Shown here in pieces: positions 1 through 9,154 of a stretch of 64,000 nucleotides of DNA (its first letter is position 1; every line of letters begins with the position of its first letter). Location of the stretch: contig CAZIPC010000003.1 of assembly GCA_964541155.1 (NCBI GenBank), positions 1 to 64,000 of the forward strand, given 5' to 3'. Below the pieces are notes generated by a model. The model had not been told where the DNA came from and searched no databases. It saw only the letters and a list, made by a program, of their open reading frames with translations. Origin of the DNA: UBA4416 sp964541155 (GTDB taxonomy: Bacteria > Bacteroidota > Bacteroidia > B-17B0 > Aurantibacillaceae). Both the position numbers and the translations under genes were made by a program.

Positions 1-1023
1 TGCTGATAATATTGAAGAACCTCCATTGCATACTAAAGTTGTTGTAGCAGTTGTATTTATTGTAGGTGTTGGAAGAATAGAGATTTGAACTGAACTTGTG
101 TAAGAAGAAATGGCTCCCCCACAATTAGATTCGTTTAAAATAGCAGTATAAACACTTGTGGTAGTAGGACATGGAGTTGCATTTAATCCAGTTGCGCTAA
201 ATCCATTCGGGCCAGTCCAAGTTACGGTATAAGAAGGAGCTCCAGTTGGAGTAAATCGCCACCCTTCATTGGTTGCAGTCCAAGGCGTTAAAACATTTCT
301 TCCAGGAGGAGCAACTACTGTGCTTGCTGAAGCATCTTGTATTCCTATTAGCCCTCTGCCATTATTCCATGCAGCACAGCTGTTACTATTTTGAATTAAA
401 ACATCAATAATATTTGATGTTTCGTATAATGCTATCTGAAAAGTAGATGTAATTGAATTACAAGGTCCTCCATATAAAGGAACAATACTCCAGCTTGCAA
501 CAAATGTTCGGCAAGGAGCAGTGCCATAGGTTGTATAAGTAATAGTAGCAGTAGTTCCTACAGATGGATCTATATCTCTATAAGGGCCACAAATACTATT
601 TGGTTCATGTTCAATTAAGTTTGGAAGAATTGTAGTAGTAGTATATGATTCAGAAGTGTTAGCTGAAGAGATATTAAAGCTTAATTCTCCATTACTACCA
701 ATTATTAATTGGTTAAAAGAATTTCCAAAAAAACAAAAATTAAAACCTATGTTGACTACTGGACTCCATCTATCATCAATATTTGAAGTTGAGTAAGTTG
801 CACCAGCAAAAGGAAAGGAACTATAAGGGATACTTCCAACACTGTATGTAGAAGTTGTATTAACTGCAGAAACGCTAGCGGTTAAGTTAGCACATTGTCC
901 ACTGCAAATTATTAAATTTTTTCCAGCCGAAATACTTGAAGTAGGACATGTTTGAGCGTGTACATTAAATTGCCATAGTAAAATGAAAGAAAGTCTAAAA
1001 AATAATTTTATCAGAAACTTCAT
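1..1023 (-). CDS. Secreted adhesin-like protein, N-terminal part (runs off the window)
   Basis: An open frame of 341 codons begins with ATG at 1021-1023 on the minus strand and has no stop before the window edge, so the C-terminus is missing. The first about 23 residues are a Sec signal peptide (basic start, hydrophobic core, ending VHAQ). The secreted part is rich in Thr, Ser and Asn with regularly spaced Cys. Near the right end of the visible part is a PKD/Ig-like stretch (TWTGPNGFS), typical of SprB-type and other large Bacteroidota surface proteins. Such proteins usually carry many repeats and a C-terminal type IX secretion signal, but that part is not visible here. It starts 6 nt after the stop of the small secreted gene upstream, so the two are probably co-transcribed. 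Function as an adhesin or cell-surface protein is inferred from composition only. Confidence 0.75.
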   Translation of the reverse strand, partial: MKFLIKLFFRLSFILLWQFNVHAQTCPTSSISAGKNLIICSGQCANLTASVSAVNTTSTYSVGSIPYSSFPFAGATYSTSNIDDRWSPVVNIGFNFCFFGNSFNQLIIGSNGELSFNISSANTSESYTTTTILPNLIEHEPNSICGPYRDIDPSVGTTATITYTTYGTAPCRTFVASWSIVPLYGGPCNSITSTFQIALYETSNIIDVLIQNSNSCAAWNNGRGLIGIQDASASTVVAPPGRNVLTPWTATNEGWRFTPTGAPSYTVTWTGPNGFSATGLNATPCPTTTSVYTAILNESNCGGAISSYTSSVQISILPTPTINTTATTTLVCNGGSSILSA

Positions 1024-1029
1024 AGTGTT

Positions 1030-1479
1030 TTATTGAATAGTTAAGGAATTATTTCTAAGAATTTGAGGATTCAAGATATCTAAATTATTGATTTCTTGAA
1101 TTTCAGTTTCAGAAAGAATGGTATTAATATTTTTCTTGGTTGGTTTTAAAAATAATTTTTCGTTTTCAGTTATTTCATAAAAATTTACAGATTTGTTATT
1201 GTATCTTTTTAAAAACTCTACACACTCTTTTCGAACTGAGTACGCGTAATAAAAACTAACGTCTTTATTAGAGTTGTATAACTTAACAGATGATTTTTGT
1301 TTTTTTAATAAATCTTTAAAATTTAGAGTATCATTATGGTTATTTGTAGTAAGTATAATTTTTTGAACACTACTTATAGCGGTATGATTTTTATTTATAA
1401 AATCTTTTAAATCGATGTTAGATTGTGCTTTTGTTAATAAACAAAATGAAAGTAGAATTAGTAATAAGTTAAGTTTCAT
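1030..1479 (-). CDS. Small secreted protein of unknown function
   Basis: This gene encodes 149 residues. The first about 18 form a Sec signal peptide (MKLNLLLILLSFCLLTKAQ) with the A-Q cleavage context common in Bacteroidota. The mature part is Lys/Asn-rich, mostly hydrophilic, with one Cys (in VRKECVEF) and no motif I recognise. It lies 6 nt upstream of the adhesin-like gene and is probably co-transcribed with it. No clear TAnnTTTG promoter was found upstream. The signal peptide and the tight spacing argue that it is real. It may be an accessory factor of the surface protein, but that is only inference. Confidence 0.6.
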   Translation of the reverse strand: MKLNLLLILLSFCLLTKAQSNIDLKDFINKNHTAISSVQKIILTTNNHNDTLNFKDLLKKQKSSVKLYNSNKDVSFYYAYSVRKECVEFLKRYNNKSVNFYEITENEKLFLKPTKKNINTILSETEIQEINNLDILNPQILRNNSLTIQ

Positions 1480-1642
1480 GGCTTTTTATTATAATATGTC
1501 GTAAGATTATAAAGTTACAACAATTGTTAACATGTTTTTAACAAAATGAGTAAGCCGTGCACATATTTTTATTTAAATATTTGATAATCAATAAAATAAC
1601 TATTTTATCCATAACAATTTTAATTATTAAATCTAGTTAAAT

Positions 1643-1669
1643 AAAAAAACCGCTTTTAGCGGTTTTTTT
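1643..1669 (-). terminator. Rho-independent terminator after secA
   Basis: The hairpin ACCGCT-TTT-AGCGGT (1649-1663) is flanked by an A-run on the left and a T-run on the right, so it can work in both directions. It lies 10 nt beyond the secA stop and should end secA transcription. Confidence 0.85.
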
Positions 1670-1678
1670 ATTTAATTG

Positions 1679-4600
1679 TTAGGCTATTCCTACTCCGTGA
1701 CAATTTTTATATTTTTTACCACTTCCACAAGGGCAAGGGTCATTTCTACCTATTTTTTGTTCAACACGAATAGGTTGTTGTTTGGGTTTTTGTGGTTCTT
1801 GAGACTCGCCTTCTTCAGTTCTACTTTCAACTAATTTTTCTTTAGGACGATTATAGCTTTGTTCTTGAGTAAATTGAGCTTTTTGTAGTTTAGGATGATT
1901 AGTATTGTTTTCTTCAATAGGTAAACCACCTTTCATTAAAAAAGAGATGATGTCTTTACTAGTTTTAGCAATCATTTCTCTAAATAAATTAAATGATTCT
2001 AGTTTGTATACTACTAAAGGATCTTTTTGTTCTAAAGATGCATTTTGAACAGATTGTTTTAAATCGTCCATTTCACGTAAGTGTTCTTTCCAGGAATCAT
2101 CAATCATTGCTAAAATAACTGTTTTCTCAAATACAGAAACCAATTCTCTACCTTTAGTATCAAACGATTTTTTTAAGTTAGCCATTACTTGAATAGCTCT
2201 AATTCCATCAGTAAAAGGAGTTACGATATTTTCAAAATTATTATTTGGATTTGTATAAACATCCCTAATAACAGGGAAAGCCATTTCGGCAATTTCCATT
2301 GATTTTAACTTATAGTGACGCTCTCCTTCTTCAAACAATTTTTGAATTAAATCATCTTCTTTTAAAGATTTGAATTCTTGTTCGGAGAATGGAGATTCTA
2401 TTCCAAAGTTTTTAATACATTCAAATGTAAATTCTTCGTAATTTTTAAGTGGATAAAATTCGGCTACAATGCTTTCTGCCACTTCATAAATCATATTTGC
2501 AATATCAATACTGATACGATCTCCATTTAATGCATTTCTTCTTCGTTTATACACAACATCACGTTGAGCATTCATTACGTCATCGTATTCTATTAGTCGT
2601 TTACGGGTTCCAAAATGATTTTCTTCTACTTTCTTTTGCGCTCTTTCAATAGATTTAGAAATCATAGAATGTTGAATAACTTCGCCTTCTTGTAATCCCA
2701 TTCTATCCATTAAACTAGCAATACGTTCACTTCCAAATAAACGCATTAAGTTATCTTCTAATGAAACAAAAAATTGAGAACTTCCAGGATCTCCTTGTCG
2801 TCCTGCACGACCTCTTAATTGTCTATCAACACGTCTAGATTCGTGACGTTCTGTACCAATAATAGCTAAACCTCCAGCTTCTTTAACACCAGTACCTAAT
2901 TTAATATCTGTACCACGGCCTGCCATATTTGTAGCAATAGTAACGGTTCCTGCTTGCCCTGCTTCGGCAACAATATCAGCTTCTTTTTGATGTAGTTTAG
3001 CGTTTAATACATTGTGTTTTATATTTCTTAATTTAAGCATACGGCTTAATAGTTCTGAAATATCAACAGTTGTAGTGCCTATTAATACCGGACGTCCTTC
3101 AGCTACTAGTTTTGCAGTGGCCTCAATTACTGCATTATATTTTTCTCGTTTAGTTTTGTATACTAGGTCTTGTTCATCTTTTCTAGATATAGGACGGTTT
3201 GTAGGAATAACAACTACATCTAACTTATATATATCCCAAAATTCATTTGCTTCGGTTTCGGCTGTACCTGTCATCCCTGCAAGTTTGTTATACATACGGA
3301 AATAATTTTGTAAAGTAATGGTTGCGTATGTTTGAGTAGCAGCTTCAATTTTTACATTTTCTTTTGCTTCTAAGGCTTGATGTAATCCATCACTGTATCG
3401 ACGACCTTCCATAATACGGCCAGTTTGCTCGTCTACTATTTTAATTTGGCCATCAGCAATTACATATTCTTGATCAATTTCAAATAAAGAATACGCTTTT
3501 AGTAATTGATTTACGGTATGTATACGTTCGCTTTTTACACTAAAATCTCTCATGAGAGATTCTTTTAACAGTATTTTTTCTTTTGGGTCGGCAAATGTTT
3601 GTTTTTCTAATTCTGCAATTTCCCCTCCAACATTTGGTATTACAAAGAAATTAGGATCGTCTGTAGTTCCTGTAATTAGGTCAATTCCTTTTTCAGTCAT
3701 ATCAACAGAATTATTTTTTTCATCAATTACAAAAAATAATTCTACATCAATTTTATGCATTTCCTTTTGTTGGTCTTGCATGTAATAATTTTCTGTTTTT
3801 TGAAGAAGTGCTTTAACACCAGGCTCACTTAAAAATTTAATTAGAGCGCCGTTTTTTGGTAATCCTCTATAGGCACGTAATAAAGGAATTCCTGCATCTT
3901 TTTCATTTCCTTCTGCAAATAGACGTTTAGCATCTGTTAAAAAAACTTGTACGGCCGCTTTTTGAGCAGCTAATAATTTCTCTACACGAGGTTTAAATTC
4001 CATGAATTCGTGTTTATCTCCTGTAGGAGTTGGGCCAGATATGATTAATGGAGTTCGGGCATCATCAATTAAAACTGAATCGACTTCATCCACAATTGCA
4101 AAATTATGTTTACGTTGAACTAGGTCAGATAATTCTCGAGCCATGTTATCTCTTAAATAATCAAAGCCAAATTCATTATTTGTTCCGTATGTAATATCTG
4201 CTAAATATGCTTGACGACGTTCTTCAGTGTTTGGTTCGTGTTTATCAATACAGTCTACACTTAATCCATGAAACTGAAATAAAGGAGCGTTCCATTCACT
4301 ATCACGTTTTGCTAAATAGTTATTTACTGTTACAACATGAACACCTCTGCCAGATAGGGCATTAAGAAATACGGGTAATGTAGACACTAATGTTTTACCT
4401 TCTCCAGTTGCCATTTCTGATATTTTTCCCTGATGTAAAACAGTACCTCCTATCAATTGTACATCATAATGTACCATATTCCATGAAACTTCTGTTCCAG
4501 CTGCAATCCATTTGTTTTTCCAAATAGCTTGATTGCCACGAATTTCAATGTTTTTATGTGTTTTTGATAATTTTTTATCGAATTCATTTGCAGATACAGC

Positions 4601-4984
4601 GACCTCGTTGTTTTCAGAAAAACGACGTGAGGTATCTTTTAAAATTGCATAAGCTTCTGGCAAAATTTCATTTAAAACTTCTTCAATTTTTTCGGTGATT
4701 TTTTTCTCTAGAGTGTCAATTTCTTTATAGTAGGATTCTTTACTATCAATATTCATATCAAAATCGTTGTCAATTCGAGTTTTAATATCATTGATTTCCG
4801 TTTGCTCTTCTTTGATATGGTTTTGAATTTTTTGTTTTAACGCATCAACCTTTGCTCGTAACTCATCATTTGACAAATTAGCAAGTGTGGGATAAATTTC
4901 TAAAATACGATCAACCAGTGGTTGAATCGCTTTAATATCTTTTTCTGATTTTGTACCAAAAAATTTTTTCAGGAAAGTTAACAT
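1679..4984 (-). CDS. secA: Preprotein translocase ATPase SecA
   Basis: This is the ATP-driven motor of the Sec pathway, which pushes unfolded preproteins through SecYEG at the inner membrane. At 1101 residues it is longer than the E. coli protein, as is usual in Bacteroidota; extra sequence lies near the N-terminus (about 60-110) and within the preprotein-binding region. Visible motifs are Walker A GEGKT (194-198), the DEAD-like VDEVDSVLIDDARTP, MAGRGTDI and the QLRGRAGRQGDPG motif VI. At the extreme C-terminus is the zinc-binding SEC-C motif (CPCGSGKKYKNCHG). It is monocistronic, with its own terminator downstream and a divergent sensor kinase gene upstream. Identification is very secure. 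Confidence 0.98.
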   Translation of the reverse strand: MLTFLKKFFGTKSEKDIKAIQPLVDRILEIYPTLANLSNDELRAKVDALKQKIQNHIKEEQTEINDIKTRIDNDFDMNIDSKESYYKEIDTLEKKITEKIEEVLNEILPEAYAILKDTSRRFSENNEVAVSANEFDKKLSKTHKNIEIRGNQAIWKNKWIAAGTEVSWNMVHYDVQLIGGTVLHQGKISEMATGEGKTLVSTLPVFLNALSGRGVHVVTVNNYLAKRDSEWNAPLFQFHGLSVDCIDKHEPNTEERRQAYLADITYGTNNEFGFDYLRDNMARELSDLVQRKHNFAIVDEVDSVLIDDARTPLIISGPTPTGDKHEFMEFKPRVEKLLAAQKAAVQVFLTDAKRLFAEGNEKDAGIPLLRAYRGLPKNGALIKFLSEPGVKALLQKTENYYMQDQQKEMHKIDVELFFVIDEKNNSVDMTEKGIDLITGTTDDPNFFVIPNVGGEIAELEKQTFADPKEKILLKESLMRDFSVKSERIHTVNQLLKAYSLFEIDQEYVIADGQIKIVDEQTGRIMEGRRYSDGLHQALEAKENVKIEAATQTYATITLQNYFRMYNKLAGMTGTAETEANEFWDIYKLDVVVIPTNRPISRKDEQDLVYKTKREKYNAVIEATAKLVAEGRPVLIGTTTVDISELLSRMLKLRNIKHNVLNAKLHQKEADIVAEAGQAGTVTIATNMAGRGTDIKLGTGVKEAGGLAIIGTERHESRRVDRQLRGRAGRQGDPGSSQFFVSLEDNLMRLFGSERIASLMDRMGLQEGEVIQHSMISKSIERAQKKVEENHFGTRKRLIEYDDVMNAQRDVVYKRRRNALNGDRISIDIANMIYEVAESIVAEFYPLKNYEEFTFECIKNFGIESPFSEQEFKSLKEDDLIQKLFEEGERHYKLKSMEIAEMAFPVIRDVYTNPNNNFENIVTPFTDGIRAIQVMANLKKSFDTKGRELVSVFEKTVILAMIDDSWKEHLREMDDLKQSVQNASLEQKDPLVVYKLESFNLFREMIAKTSKDIISFLMKGGLPIEENNTNHPKLQKAQFTQEQSYNRPKEKLVESRTEEGESQEPQKPKQQPIRVEQKIGRNDPCPCGSGKKYKNCHGVGIA

Positions 4985-5237
4985 AGTATGTTTTAAATTT
5001 AAGCTAACGAAAATACAAAAAATACACGTTCCTTAGTGATAATTTTCTTTAAATAATTAGTTGATTATCAGTGTATTTTTATGAAGCAATGCCATTAAAG
5101 TGATATTTACCTTATTAGTTTAAAAAATTATACTAAAAGATTATCTATCGGTTTTAACCATTTGTTTTCATAATTACGCCACTTAATAAAAATATGTAGC
5201 TGAACTAATTATAAAATATTACTTTAGTGTAGCTACT

Positions 5238-8222
5238 ATGCCGTTATTATTTAAAATACTTAAAATACGTTTATTTTTTATTGGACTTTTATTATGTCTG
5301 TTAAATAAACAATTTGCACAACAGTATAATTTTAAAAATTATTCGGTTGAAAGCGGATTGCCTTATGTTCAAATTTTTGCCATGTATCAAGATCATAATG
5401 GATATTTATGGAGTGGAGGATATGGCGGTGCTAGTAAATTTAATGGAAAAACTTTTCAAAATTTTTCTCCAAAAAATGGGCTAGCAAATCATTGTGTAAA
5501 TGCAATTATAGAAGATCAATATGATTTAATTACAATAGGTACAATAGATGGATTAAGTATTATTGATAGAGACAAAGGAACAATTTCTAATTATTATGCA
5601 AAAGATGGATTGCCCTCAAATCATATTACGAGTTTGTGTAAAGAACAAAGCGAAGGTTTATGGGTAGGAACTAATAAAGGGTTGTGTTTATGGAATAATA
5701 AAAAAGCATCTTTGGTACCGTTTTTTAAAAATACATCTATTACATGTATTATACATTCTCAAGCCCATGGTTTACTTGTTGGTACAAACAAAGGATTGTA
5801 TTTAAGAAATAATAATTCTAAAATGTTTCATTTGATACTTGATAGTATTACTATTACTTCATTTTCTTTATCTAAAGACGATCATCACTTATATACAGGC
5901 ACTGATAATGGGTTATATGTTTTAGATTTACAAAAAAACACTTCACAATTATTTCATGTTAGTAACGGACTAATAGACGAAGAAATAACAACTGTTTTAT
6001 GCCAAGAAAATGATGTTGTATGGATTGGTTCTAAAACTGGATTAATTAGTTTACATCAATCCGAATTTTCGTATTATAATATTGGATTTGATAACAATTC
6101 CAATCATATACGCTCTTTATTGATTGATTTTGAACAAAACTTATGGATAGGAACACACAGCGGTTTGTATAAGTACAGAGGAAAAGGTTTTGCCGTTTAT
6201 GACAGACAAAATGGATTAGGGAGTGCTTTTATTTATCAAATAATTAGAGATTATAATAATAATTTATGGTTTGGAACTGAAAGTAACGGAGTATTTAAGT
6301 TTGTTGACGGATATTTTAAAAATTATTCTACAAAACAAGGATTGTTAAGTAATAGAATTTATGCAATATTACCATTAGAAGATGGTTCGGTTTGGCTTGG
6401 TAGTGATAATGGAATTTCTATTATAAAAAACGAAAAAATTGAAAACATTCTTTCTGAAAAAATAATGAAGCAGAAAGCTCCAATTAATTGTTTTTACAAA
6501 GACAGTAAAAATGTAATTTGGATTGGAGGGCAAAATGGACTTTGTTCTGTAAAAAAAAATAAAAACGATTACACTACTACTTGTTATAAATTACCAATAA
6601 AACCAATAGAAAAAGATGGATATGCTATTTGGTCTATAATAGAAGATAATAAAGGAAGTATTTGGGCAGGTACTTATTTAGAAGGATTGTTTAAACAAGA
6701 AAACGGAAAGTTTAAAAAACAAAAAATAGCTAATATAGAGGCAATGAACACTGCGTTAGATATTTGCAAAGATAAGTCGGGGAATTTATATATAGCCACT
6801 TTAAATGGGGTGCTAATTTTTGATGTTAAAAAACAAACGTATAAATTAATTTCTGAAAAAGAAGGATTAAGCTCTGAACTTGTATATTCAATAGCTATTA
6901 CAAAAGATAATAAATATTTATGGGCAGGTACAAATCAAGGGGTTAATAGAATTGATTTAAATAAGCTTAAATATGGATTTATTGACATATTGAAATATGG
7001 AAAAAATGATGGTTTTTCGGGGGTAGAATCAAACACACATGGCATATTTGAAGATGCAGATAGTAGCATTTGGTTTGGAACTGTAAATGGATTAATAAAA
7101 TATTCTCCCAAAGAATTTATACAAAATGAGTCTCAAACAAAACTTACCATTTCTAATATTAAATTAACTTATAAAGATACATTGCTAGTAAATGGCTCTG
7201 TGTTGCCCTATTCGTATAATAATATTAGTTTTTATTTTGATGGCATTTGTTTAACATCGCCTGAAAAGGTTTTATATTCTTATAAATTAGAAAATTATGA
7301 TAAAGAATGGAGTCCAAATACAGATATTAATTATATTAAATATGATAATTTACCACCTGGTAAATATAATTTTAAAGTAAAAAGTTGTAATAATGAGGGT
7401 GTTTGGAATATTGAACCTGTAACATTTACATTTACGATACAAGCACCTTTTTATAAAACATGGTGGTTTATAGTGTTATGTCTAATTAGCATCATATTTC
7501 TTGTTATTTTAATTTTTAGAATACGAGTTATACAAATCAAGCGAAAACAACAACTCGAATTTGAACAATTGGTAGAGGTTTCGAAGGCAGAATTAAAAGC
7601 ATTACGCGCACAAATGAATCCACATTTTGTTTTTAACTCGTTAAATTCAATACAACATTATATTTTGAATAGTAAAGGAAATGAGGCGGCAAAGTATTTA
7701 AATAAGTTTGCTAAGTTAATTCGAATTATTTTGAATAATTCAGAAAAATCAACTGTTACAATTAATGAAGATATTGAAGCGTTAAAATTATATTTAGAAT
7801 TAGAGAGAATGAGATTTGAAAATAAGTTTGATTACTCTATTGTTATTGATTCTTCAATTGATGGAGATTATGATGAAATTCCTCCAATGTTAATTCAACC
7901 CTATTTAGAAAATGCTATCTTACACGGAATTAATCCAAAAGAAAAAAATGGGCATATTGATATTAATATAAAAATAGTTAATCAATTTATAAAGATTTCT
8001 ATAACAGATGATGGTATAGGTAGAGTTAATTCTATGGCTTTAAAAAACATACAGCCTGCCGCTTGGCATAAATCTTTAGGAATGAAAATTACAGAAGATA
8101 GACTGCGAATTTTAAATAAAATACATCAATCTAAATTAAATGTAAATATTATAGATTTATATAATAATAACAAAGAGGCGATAGGTACACAGGTTGATTT
8201 ATTTATTCCTTATGTGAAATAA
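5238..8222 (+). CDS. Beta-propeller/YYY sensor with LytS-type histidine kinase
   Basis: A 994-residue membrane sensor kinase. In order: signal peptide (about 1-28, ending FAQQ); many propeller blades of the Reg_prop type (recurring LWxGTxxGL motifs, about 30-630); a Y_Y_Y domain (about 640-735); one transmembrane helix (about 742-765); a short coiled linker; and a His_kinase (PF06580) domain with the H-box QMNPHFVFNSLNSIQHYI (His796) followed by an HATPase_c domain (NAILHGINPKEKNG, DDGIG). The architecture is that of the extracytoplasmic part of Bacteroides HTCS sensors joined to a LytS-type kinase. It is followed after 20 nt by the LytTR regulator, its obvious partner. The ligand is unknown. 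A weak -7-like box (TACTTTAG, 5220-5227) precedes the start. Confidence 0.93.
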   Translation: MPLLFKILKIRLFFIGLLLCLLNKQFAQQYNFKNYSVESGLPYVQIFAMYQDHNGYLWSGGYGGASKFNGKTFQNFSPKNGLANHCVNAIIEDQYDLITIGTIDGLSIIDRDKGTISNYYAKDGLPSNHITSLCKEQSEGLWVGTNKGLCLWNNKKASLVPFFKNTSITCIIHSQAHGLLVGTNKGLYLRNNNSKMFHLILDSITITSFSLSKDDHHLYTGTDNGLYVLDLQKNTSQLFHVSNGLIDEEITTVLCQENDVVWIGSKTGLISLHQSEFSYYNIGFDNNSNHIRSLLIDFEQNLWIGTHSGLYKYRGKGFAVYDRQNGLGSAFIYQIIRDYNNNLWFGTESNGVFKFVDGYFKNYSTKQGLLSNRIYAILPLEDGSVWLGSDNGISIIKNEKIENILSEKIMKQKAPINCFYKDSKNVIWIGGQNGLCSVKKNKNDYTTTCYKLPIKPIEKDGYAIWSIIEDNKGSIWAGTYLEGLFKQENGKFKKQKIANIEAMNTALDICKDKSGNLYIATLNGVLIFDVKKQTYKLISEKEGLSSELVYSIAITKDNKYLWAGTNQGVNRIDLNKLKYGFIDILKYGKNDGFSGVESNTHGIFEDADSSIWFGTVNGLIKYSPKEFIQNESQTKLTISNIKLTYKDTLLVNGSVLPYSYNNISFYFDGICLTSPEKVLYSYKLENYDKEWSPNTDINYIKYDNLPPGKYNFKVKSCNNEGVWNIEPVTFTFTIQAPFYKTWWFIVLCLISIIFLVILIFRIRVIQIKRKQQLEFEQLVEVSKAELKALRAQMNPHFVFNSLNSIQHYILNSKGNEAAKYLNKFAKLIRIILNNSEKSTVTINEDIEALKLYLELERMRFENKFDYSIVIDSSIDGDYDEIPPMLIQPYLENAILHGINPKEKNGHIDINIKIVNQFIKISITDDGIGRVNSMALKNIQPAAWHKSLGMKITEDRLRILNKIHQSKLNVNIIDLYNNNKEAIGTQVDLFIPYVK

Positions 8223-8242
8223 AAACATATAAAAAAAACAAA

Positions 8243-8992
8243 ATGAGAGCTTTAATAATAGAAGATGAAAAAAAGAGTTTAGAAATGCTTGCTGAATTAT
8301 TAAAAACTAATTTTCCTCAAATTACTATTTTAGGATTAGCTAAAAGTGTAGCTCAAGGAGTTGAATTAATTCAGAATTTAAAGCCAAATTTATTATTCTT
8401 AGATATCAGCATGCCTGATGGTACCGGGTTTGATGTTTTAGAAAAAGTGCAAGGGTTAAAATTTGATATTATTTTTACAACTGCAACAGATAAACACGCT
8501 TTGAAGGCAATTAAATATAGTGCGTGCGATTATTTATTAAAGCCTATAGATATTGATGAATTAAAATTAGCAATTAATAGATTGATTGAAAAAAGAACCT
8601 CATACATGCCAAGCATGGATAATCTACAATTTTTAATTCAAAATTTAAAACGAACAGATGATAATTACAATAAGATAACCCTACCAACAGGAAATGCATA
8701 CGAAATAATAAGTATTAAAGATATTATTCGTTGTGAAGCTGATGGTAGTTATACCAATTTTTATTTAGTAGGTGGCAAAAAACTTATGGTGTCTGCAAGT
8801 TTAAAACATTATGAAGATTTACTTCCATCTCATGATTTTATAAGAATTCATCATCATCATTTAATAAATATGAACCATGTAACACGATTTTTAAAAGTAG
8901 ATGGAGGGTATGCTATTATGAGTGATGGAACTCAATTAGAAATTTCTCGCCGTAAAAAAGATGCTTTTTTAGAACGATTAAATAAACTTTAG
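8243..8992 (+). CDS. LytTR-family response regulator
   Basis: A 249-residue response regulator. The receiver domain (1-115) has the acidic pair in IIEDE, the phospho-acceptor Asp54 (LFLDISMP), Thr80 (FTTATD) and Lys100 (LLKPID). A LytTR DNA-binding domain fills the C-terminal half (about 145-249), with IIRCEADGSYTNFYL and FIRIHHHHLINMNHV. LytTR regulators bind direct repeats upstream of target genes, often for envelope or surface functions. It lies 20 nt downstream of the LytS-type kinase, so the two form one two-component system. Targets cannot be read from the window. Confidence 0.95.
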   Translation: MRALIIEDEKKSLEMLAELLKTNFPQITILGLAKSVAQGVELIQNLKPNLLFLDISMPDGTGFDVLEKVQGLKFDIIFTTATDKHALKAIKYSACDYLLKPIDIDELKLAINRLIEKRTSYMPSMDNLQFLIQNLKRTDDNYNKITLPTGNAYEIISIKDIIRCEADGSYTNFYLVGGKKLMVSASLKHYEDLLPSHDFIRIHHHHLINMNHVTRFLKVDGGYAIMSDGTQLEISRRKKDAFLERLNKL

Positions 8993-9032
8993 TTTTTTTG
9001 CTTTAAGCTAATATTATTTAAAGGTTATTATT

Positions 9033-9058
9033 GCTAATTATTTTAAATCATAATTAGC
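9033..9058. other. AT-rich inverted repeat after the two-component operon
   Basis: GCTAATTAT (9033-9041) and ATAATTAGC (9050-9058) form a perfect 9-bp stem with an 8-nt loop. It lies in the 162-bp gap between the response regulator and the PhoH-type gene. The stem is weak and no clean T-run follows, so a terminator role is only possible. Confidence 0.35.
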
Positions 9059-9154
9059 TATTTAAACATTTCTATGTTTATTTCTATTTCTTATTTTTTT
9101 TCTTTATTGCTGTTTAAAATAATAGATTTATAGTAAACCAAAAATCTAAGTTTT

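Noticed and set aside
3012..3785. Open frames opposite secA, and similar frames opposite recN, ftsZ, ftsA, murG, ftsI, lysS and others
   Set aside because: They are antisense shadows of well-supported genes, with no start context, no recognisable domain and the composition expected from the opposite strand.
5000..5237. Search for tRNA, small RNA or riboswitch in the larger gaps (5.0, 8.99, 23.1, 32.4, 51.1, 56.1, 60.1, 62.5 kb)
   Set aside because: No cloverleaf, conserved riboswitch core or rRNA sequence was found. The gaps are AT-rich and hold only the promoters and repeats listed.
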